Assembly (NCBI GenBank): GCA_022826885.1
Contig: JAJDUB010000054.1
Span: forward strand, 1 to 61,585
Reading direction: 5' to 3'
DNA length: 61,585 nt
From: Gammaproteobacteria bacterium
Lineage (GTDB): Bacteria > Pseudomonadota > Gammaproteobacteria > Eutrophobiales > Eutrophobiaceae
Shown here: piece by piece, positions 56,264 through 61,585 of the stretch
How positions within the stretch are numbered: the stretch's first letter is position 1
Layout of the letters: every line of letters begins with the position of its first letter
Position numbers and translations under genes: made by a program
The notes under the pieces: model-generated
Databases searched by the model: none
What the model was told of the DNA's origin: nothing
What the model saw: only the letters and a program-made list of their open reading frames with translations

Positions 56264-56995
56264 TTGAAGCTGACATTTGTACTGGTACATGGTTCCATGC
56301 ACGACGGTTCCTGCTGGGACCAGGTAATTGCGGAACTCAACAGGCGGGGCCATGTTGCCTATGCGCCGACCATGGCCGGCCATGGCGATGATGCCGGCAA
56401 TTATTTCACCCAGGCAGATTGCGTGAAGTCCGTGGTGGACTACATCCTGGAGAGGGACATACGTGATTTCATCCTGGCCGGCCACAGCTTTGCCGGGATC
56501 GTGATACCGAACGTCGCCGAGCAGGTAGCCGACCGCGTTAACCGGGTGGTATTCCAGAATGCCATGGTGCTGGAAGACGGGGAGTGCATCTATGACGTGG
56601 TAACACCCGGGCACCGGCAGATGTTTGACGCGATCATCAAGAAAGAAGGAGAGAGAACCAACTGGATGATACCGTTCGAGGTTTTTCGGGAAGTGTTCAT
56701 CAACGATGCCGACCTGGAAACAGCCAAGAAGGTATATGAGGGGCTTAAGCCGGTCTGTGTTTATTCACAAAATGAAAAGATCAGCATGCAAGGCTTTCAG
56801 CGCCTGAATGTCCCCAGGAGTTACATCAACTTCACCGATGACATCGTCCTGCCCCACGGAGAGTACGCCTGGTATCCCAGGATGGCGGAGCGCCTGGGCC
56901 TGTGCCGGGTTGTGCAAAAGCCGGGCAGCCATGAAATCTGTTACACCAACCCCAAACTCCTCGCCGAAGCATTGATAGAGGCGGGCAGACCGTAA
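56264..56995 (+). CDS. Alpha/beta hydrolase (EstC/salicylate-esterase-like)
   Basis: The 243 aa hydrolase has the oxyanion region FVLVHGSMHDGSCWDQV and nucleophile Ser in ILAGHSFAGIV. The His is in KPGSHEICYTNP. It fits the plant-type methyl esterase/HNL-like family. AGGAGG at 56250-56255 lies 8 nt before a TTG at 56264, so I take TTG as the start rather than the ATG at 56237, which overlaps the upstream gene. With the cysteine hydrolase gene it forms a pair that may cleave amide and ester bonds of one substrate. Confidence 0.85.
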   Translation: MKLTFVLVHGSMHDGSCWDQVIAELNRRGHVAYAPTMAGHGDDAGNYFTQADCVKSVVDYILERDIRDFILAGHSFAGIVIPNVAEQVADRVNRVVFQNAMVLEDGECIYDVVTPGHRQMFDAIIKKEGERTNWMIPFEVFREVFINDADLETAKKVYEGLKPVCVYSQNEKISMQGFQRLNVPRSYINFTDDIVLPHGEYAWYPRMAERLGLCRVVQKPGSHEICYTNPKLLAEALIEAGRP

Positions 56996-57033
56996 TTTTG
57001 CCCGCAGGTGATCCGGAATACTCGGTCCGCCTG

Positions 57034-57057
57034 GGGGACGGACTTAAGTCCGTCCCC
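57034..57057. repeat. Perfect 24-bp palindrome, GGGGACGGACTT / AAGTCCGTCCCC
   Basis: Two perfect 12-base arms without loop lie between the convergent esterase and aminotransferase genes. It is the best-preserved member of the repeat family (others at 454, 4348, 15366, 53736). RNA from either strand would form a hairpin, so it may serve as a bidirectional terminator. Confidence 0.75.
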
Positions 57058-57062
57058 GGAAA

Positions 57063-58445
57063 TCAACCTCCTGCGTTTTTCAGTTCATCCATCACTTTGA
57101 GAACAGACGCGCGCAACGTGTCGGCAACAAAGTCAATCTGTTCTTTTGTAAGGATAAGAGGAGGTGACAGGATGATGAAGTCTCCCACGTTACGCGCAAT
57201 CAGGCCGCGCCGGTATGCCTCGAGTGCGACCCGCCGTCCGATCTCGGCGGAGGTATCGAAATTCTGTTTTGTGGCCTTGTCGCAGACGAATTCAACGGCA
57301 AGCATATAGCATCTGCCGCGTACGTCGCCGACGATATCCAGGTCCTTGAGATTTGCCAGCGATTGCTCGAAATAAGGTCCGGTTTTCCGTACGTGGCCGC
57401 AGAGAACCTCGCGCTCGATGATCTCGATGTTCTTCAGTCCCGCGGCGCAGGCGACAGGATGACCGGAATAGGTAAACCCGTGAGCGAAGACGCCATCATC
57501 AATGATCGCCCGGGAGATACGATCAGAGAAAAGGGTTGCACCCAGGGGTATGTAACCGGACGTAATGCCTTTTGCCGTCACGATAATGTCGGGGATGATG
57601 TCGAACAAGCGTTCCGATGCAAACATGTGTCCCAACCGGCCGAATGCCGTCACCACCTCGTCGGACACGTAGAGTATGTCGTGACGCCGGCAGACCTCCA
57701 GGGCGCGCCTGTGGTATCCGTCCGGCGCCATGATTACCCCGCCCGCTCCCATGATCGGCTCGGCGAAGAAGCAGGCGATGTTCTCTGCCCCGAGTTCGCT
57801 GATTTTCCTTTCGAGTTCGGCAATCAACGCATCGCAGTATTCCGGCTCGGACATCCCGTCGAACGGCCGGTAAACGTTCGGACACGAGACATGATGCACC
57901 AGCGGCGCTTGGTCCGTGGCCAGGGTATGAAAGCCGGTGTAATTCCGCGTTATGCCGGTGATGGAGGCTGCCAGATAAGTGCTGCCGTGGTAGGCGTTCT
58001 CGCGGGCGATGATCAGTTTTCTGGATGGCTGCCCGTTGGCCTGGAAGTAATAATGGGCGAGCCGGACCGCAGTATCGACTGATGTCGAGCCTCCCGTGGT
58101 GAAGAAGACATGGTTCAGGCCGGCGGGAGCAAGCTGGGCAAGCTTCGCGGCCAGGGCCGATGCGGGCACGGAAGACATGTCGGTAAACGTATTGTAGTAG
58201 GGCAGGGTGAGGACCTGTTCGGCTATGGCGTCGGCCATTTCCTGCCGGCCGTAACCGATGTTCACGCACCAGAGTCCGCCGATTCCGTCGAGATATTTAT
58301 TCCCGTCCACATCATGGACGTAAGCGCCTTCCGCCTTGTCGAAAACCCGCGATCCTTCGTTCAGAAAACGCGGAAATTCCGCGAACGGATGCAGAATATG
58401 TTTCAGGTCATATTCGTGGTGTATGTTCTTGAGAACGTGATTCAT
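57063..58445 (-). CDS. Class III (omega) aminotransferase
   Basis: The 460 aa PLP enzyme has GIGGLWCVNIGYGRQEMADA, FTTGGSTSVDTAVRLAHYY, and the PLP-lysine segment IIVTAKGITSGYIPLGA (Lys near 291), with VSDEVVTAFGRLG before it. It transfers amino groups from omega-amines (such as putrescine, taurine or beta-alanine) to a 2-oxo acid. The ATG at 58445 follows AGGAGACCCC; the longer frame is not supported. It is divergent from a LuxR-type regulator gene and may be its target. Confidence 0.93.
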   Translation of the reverse strand: MNHVLKNIHHEYDLKHILHPFAEFPRFLNEGSRVFDKAEGAYVHDVDGNKYLDGIGGLWCVNIGYGRQEMADAIAEQVLTLPYYNTFTDMSSVPASALAAKLAQLAPAGLNHVFFTTGGSTSVDTAVRLAHYYFQANGQPSRKLIIARENAYHGSTYLAASITGITRNYTGFHTLATDQAPLVHHVSCPNVYRPFDGMSEPEYCDALIAELERKISELGAENIACFFAEPIMGAGGVIMAPDGYHRRALEVCRRHDILYVSDEVVTAFGRLGHMFASERLFDIIPDIIVTAKGITSGYIPLGATLFSDRISRAIIDDGVFAHGFTYSGHPVACAAGLKNIEIIEREVLCGHVRKTGPYFEQSLANLKDLDIVGDVRGRCYMLAVEFVCDKATKQNFDTSAEIGRRVALEAYRRGLIARNVGDFIILSPPLILTKEQIDFVADTLRASVLKVMDELKNAGG

Positions 58446-58568
58446 TGGGGTCTCCTGTCCGATTCTCAGCCTGAAAATCACCTCTTGAGTGTAGAATTAT
58501 ATTGACAGGAGCGGCGCCCGCCATTTATCAATTGTTATAGACAAACTTGCTGACGTACATTGCGTGAC

Positions 58569-59420
58569 ATGAATCCTGCCTTGCTCTGGAATGCCGAACT
58601 GGCGCAAATTCTGCGCACGTCCGATATCGATGAAGTCTGGCGTTATATTTTTCTTACACTCCAGAACGCATTGGATATCAGCAGCATGAGCGTGATACGG
58701 TATCTCGGCGATACCATGCCTCTGGTGCTGTTTTCCCATGCTGCCGATGACCCGGCCGGAGCGCGCATCACTGCCTATATCCAGGGCGCCTACCTGCTTG
58801 ATCCGTTCTTTCATGCCAGCATCGGCGGACCCCTGGAAGGTTGTTATACACTTGCCGAGCTTTCGCCCGGCGATTTCAAGGAAGGAGAGTATTACAATAC
58901 TTTTTTCGCCGCTTACGGACTGATGGATGAAATCAACGTGTTCTTTCAGACCGGCGACGGAAAATCCGTGGCAATATCCCTGGGAAGGGAAACGGGGTCA
59001 CGCAAGTTTGAACAAGACACGCGCGCCGTCCTGGACGAGGTCCATGAATTTTTACGGGTGATCGTGGATCGGTCCTCCGGCAAGTCCGAACAGCGTCCGG
59101 GCATTATTGATACGGAACTGAGAGCCGGTTTCCATGTAAAACTCAAGGAGGCTATGGACAGGCTTGGAACCAGTGTCCTGACCCCGCGGGAGAAAATGAT
59201 CCTTGATCACCTGTTGCGCGGGTATTCCGTCAAGGTCACCGCTGAACGGCTGGGCGTATCCGAAGGGACCGTGCGTATCCACCGGCACAGCATTTATTCC
59301 AAACTGGACATCGGTTCACAAAATGAACTCTTTTCTCTCGTAATCGAAGCCCTCAAGCACATGGACCCGTCAGGCAACGCGGACCCCCTGGCGCGCCTGC
59401 TCCCGGCATCAGACATTTGA
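58569..59420 (+). CDS. LuxR-family transcriptional regulator
   Basis: The 283 aa protein has a C-terminal LuxR-type HTH (LTPREKMILDHLLRGYSVKV, then TAERLGVSEGTVRIHRHSIY) near residues 205-265. The N-terminal ~180 residues match no domain I can name with confidence, though length and layout suggest a GAF-like or autoinducer-type sensor. A TTG nine nt upstream is an alternative start. It is divergent from the aminotransferase gene and 104 nt upstream of the TonB receptor gene, so it may control either. Confidence 0.85.
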   Translation: MNPALLWNAELAQILRTSDIDEVWRYIFLTLQNALDISSMSVIRYLGDTMPLVLFSHAADDPAGARITAYIQGAYLLDPFFHASIGGPLEGCYTLAELSPGDFKEGEYYNTFFAAYGLMDEINVFFQTGDGKSVAISLGRETGSRKFEQDTRAVLDEVHEFLRVIVDRSSGKSEQRPGIIDTELRAGFHVKLKEAMDRLGTSVLTPREKMILDHLLRGYSVKVTAERLGVSEGTVRIHRHSIYSKLDIGSQNELFSLVIEALKHMDPSGNADPLARLLPASDI

Positions 59421-59524
59421 GCCGCTACGGACGTAAAGCCGCATCTATAACAAAAGTCATATAGTCCGATCCGGGACACGTTGCTAGTCTTTAAGACTGA
59501 CAATGAGTGTTGGAGGAAGGGCTA

Positions 59525-61585
59525 ATGAGTATCTTCAAATACGCAGGATCGATGATGGTTAAATTCGTTGCGGCGCCGGTCTTCTTCAGCGCTGTTTTCG
59601 GCATGGCGGAAACAACCGCCACCACCATTGAGGAAATCATCGTCACTGCGCAGAAGCGTGCACAGAGTGTCCAGGACGTGCCCATTGCAATTACCTCGCT
59701 GACCGGTGAAGAAATCGATGCGCTGGGTATGCGCACCGCTGCGGACGTGCAGTACCAGATCCCCGGCCTGATAGTTTCCTATTCATCCACCAATGCCATT
59801 CCGAACTTTGTATTGCGCGGCATCGGCCTGAACGACTTTACCGCGATCCAGAGTTCTCCCGTAGCCGTTCATGTCGACGAGGTGTATTACGGCAACTCAA
59901 CGCTCCTGAACTTCCAGTTATTCGACATCGAACGGGTGGAGGCGTTGAAAGGCCCCCAGGGCACCCTGTACGGGCGCAATTCAACCGGCGGATCGGTCAA
60001 CTTCTTTTCAAACAAGCCCACTCGGGAATTCGAAGCCGGACTGGACCTGGGTTACGCAAATTACGAGGCATACAACGTTGAAGGTTTCGTGAGCGGCCCC
60101 CTGGGCGAGACATTGTCAGGCCGGGTATCTTTCAGCGTGACACAGCAGGACGGCGGCCCGTTCACTCATCCGGCCCTGGGCGAGATTGGGGAACAGGACC
60201 GCTATGCGGTACGGGGGCAGTTGTTGTGGGATGTTTCCGAAGATCTGAGTGCGCACCTGCTGGTATTCGGCGGGCAGGACGATTCCGAAGGGAATCAATA
60301 TGCAGGCGTTCCCACGTTCACCAACGATGCTGAATTCAATATCTGTGATCCGGTCACGGCCGGCAACCTGGGGTTGTCCGATGCCTGTTCTTTCGATGGA
60401 GAAGGCGCGATCCTCAGGGACGATGACGATCCCTATACCCTGCAGAAAGCCCTTATCAATCGGGATGAGATCGATGCTTTCGGCGTTGTTTTCAGCGCCG
60501 ACTATGACCTGGGGTTCGCGACGCTCACGTCTATTTCCGCATACAATACCGTTGACCGGAAATCACAGGAAGACGCTGACGGTACCGTTGTGCGCAGTAT
60601 TGACGTCGGCTATGAAACCGATTTTGAGCAGTTCACCGAAGAAGTGCGCCTGGCTTCTCCCGATGATGGTCGCTGGGTCTGGACTCTCGGCCTGTTCTAT
60701 TCGACGGACGAACTGGAGACGCCGCGTACGGAAACGGATGCGGGGGATTTCGATTTTCGCCAGAACCACGCCTATATTCTTGAGACGGATTCGTTCGCGG
60801 CATTCCTGCATAACGAGTTCCGGTTGACGGAACGGTTCTCCGTAACGGCAGGGCTCCGCTACACCGACGAGGAACGTTCCTTCAAGGGCGGCACCATTAA
60901 CGTGGATTTCGGCAGCGGCCCGACCGCGAGCGGCGAATTTGTGCCGTCTCCCGGCCCGCTGCCGGGTGACTTTTCCGATCCGTCGGTTTTTGACGAGGCT
61001 TATATCGACAGGGAGATCAGTTTCAACGAGGTATCCTGGAGCGTGGGCGCCAGCATGGACATCTCCGATACCGTCATGGTTTACGCCGGTATCTCCAATG
61101 GTTTCAAGAGCGGCGGTTTCATCGGCGACATAACGGTACAGGAGATATTGCAGGAACCTTATGACGAGGAGACTCTCACTGCCTACGAGGTCGGCATGAA
61201 ATCCGACCTGCTGGACGGGACGCTGCGCTGGAATACGTCGTTATTCTATTACGACTACGAGGACGCCATTCTGGCGTTGTCCGTCGACGGCACCGGCGTG
61301 GTTGATTCCCTCCTGATTAATGAAAACGCAGCCGATGCCGAGGTGTACGGCGTCGAATCCGAGATCTGGTTTGCGCCGACCGAGGACCTGGATATCAAAT
61401 TCGGAGTTACATACCTGGATACGGAGACTGAAGGAATACCCACAAGTCCGTTTAACGTCCAGGAACGGCTGGACGGCAATGAACTGCCTTATGCGCCCGA
61501 ATTCAGCGCAAACGGCATGATCAGGTACCAGATGCTCATGGCTGAAGGCTGGAAGGGGCATGCCCAGTTCGATTTTACCAGCCTC
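59525..61585 (+). CDS. TonB-dependent outer-membrane receptor, 3' truncated by window end
   Basis: The first 687 codons are present and the frame is open to the edge. It has a signal peptide (MVKFVAAPVFFSAVFGMAE), a TonB box (IEEIIVTAQKRAQS), the plug with VALKGPQGTLYGRNSTGG-type sequence (here VEALKGPQGTLYGRNSTGG) and the start of the beta-barrel with FLHNEFRLTERFSVTAGLRY. A very good ribosome binding site (GGAGGAAGG) precedes the ATG. It belongs to the sphingomonad-like large receptor group that imports organic molecules. The upstream LuxR-type regulator may govern it. Confidence 0.93.
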   Translation, partial: MSIFKYAGSMMVKFVAAPVFFSAVFGMAETTATTIEEIIVTAQKRAQSVQDVPIAITSLTGEEIDALGMRTAADVQYQIPGLIVSYSSTNAIPNFVLRGIGLNDFTAIQSSPVAVHVDEVYYGNSTLLNFQLFDIERVEALKGPQGTLYGRNSTGGSVNFFSNKPTREFEAGLDLGYANYEAYNVEGFVSGPLGETLSGRVSFSVTQQDGGPFTHPALGEIGEQDRYAVRGQLLWDVSEDLSAHLLVFGGQDDSEGNQYAGVPTFTNDAEFNICDPVTAGNLGLSDACSFDGEGAILRDDDDPYTLQKALINRDEIDAFGVVFSADYDLGFATLTSISAYNTVDRKSQEDADGTVVRSIDVGYETDFEQFTEEVRLASPDDGRWVWTLGLFYSTDELETPRTETDAGDFDFRQNHAYILETDSFAAFLHNEFRLTERFSVTAGLRYTDEERSFKGGTINVDFGSGPTASGEFVPSPGPLPGDFSDPSVFDEAYIDREISFNEVSWSVGASMDISDTVMVYAGISNGFKSGGFIGDITVQEILQEPYDEETLTAYEVGMKSDLLDGTLRWNTSLFYYDYEDAILALSVDGTGVVDSLLINENAADAEVYGVESEIWFAPTEDLDIKFGVTYLDTETEGIPTSPFNVQERLDGNELPYAPEFSANGMIRYQMLMAEGWKGHAQFDFTSL

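Overview
The window looks like a chromosomal segment of an uncultured-type, aerobic, heterotrophic gammaproteobacterium. The grounds are a complete F1Fo ATP synthase operon in gammaproteobacterial order (atpIBEFHAGDC) followed by glmU, a gluQ gene, rraA, two TonB-dependent receptors, and a very high density of CoA-ester catabolism genes. I saw no tRNA, rRNA, CRISPR array, transposase or phage gene. Several families of short palindromic repeats are scattered between genes.

Region 1 (1-17 kb) is a catabolic block. On the minus strand lie the start of a malic enzyme and a three-gene run (acyl-CoA ligase, CoA-binding protein, metY), with an adrenodoxin-type ferredoxin divergent from it. Next comes a minus-strand operon for a phenylacetyl-CoA epoxidase-like di-iron oxygenase: PaaA, a DUF59 protein, PaaB, a small zinc ribbon and PaaC. 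The two halves of PaaD are separate genes here and no PaaE reductase is present. Divergent from it are a MaoC-like protein, an alpha-methylacyl-CoA racemase with all three catalytic residues, and an isovaleryl-type acyl-CoA dehydrogenase. Facing these is a six-gene minus-strand operon: FAD oxidoreductase, acyl-CoA dehydrogenase, a thiolase-fold protein without its nucleophilic Cys, a DUF35 protein, and two MaoC-fold proteins. Together these resemble the machinery that shortens branched (steroid- or isoprenoid-like) acyl-CoA side chains by dehydrogenation, hydration and retro-aldol cleavage.

Region 2 (15-38 kb) has an amino-acid and 2-oxoacid theme. It contains an FMN alpha-hydroxyacid oxidase, a RidA-family protein joined to a giant indolepyruvate:ferredoxin oxidoreductase-type enzyme, and a TonB receptor. 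A compact minus-strand operon then carries an enoyl-CoA hydratase, an AraC regulator, three amidohydrolases (one of them D-aminoacylase-like), an MFS transporter and a D-amino-acid dehydrogenase. Downstream are a DMT exporter, a thiolase overlapping a BisC-type molybdoenzyme, and a second D-amino-acid dehydrogenase closely related to the first. The simplest reading is uptake and degradation of N-acylated or peptide-bound D-amino acids, feeding imino and 2-oxo acids into acyl-CoA metabolism.

Region 3 (38.7-52.5 kb) is mostly core: gluQ, an endonuclease III-like protein, an aldehyde:ferredoxin oxidoreductase, an unrecognised lipoprotein, the atp operon with a recognisable sigma70 promoter, glmU and rraA. 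A long inverted-repeat element sits between atpG and atpD.

Region 4 (52.5-61.6 kb) is accessory: small membrane/coiled-coil and exported proteins, repeat clusters, an Ada-like regulator/repair fusion, a cysteine hydrolase and esterase pair, a class III aminotransferase, a LuxR-type regulator, and the start of a second TonB-dependent receptor that runs off the window.
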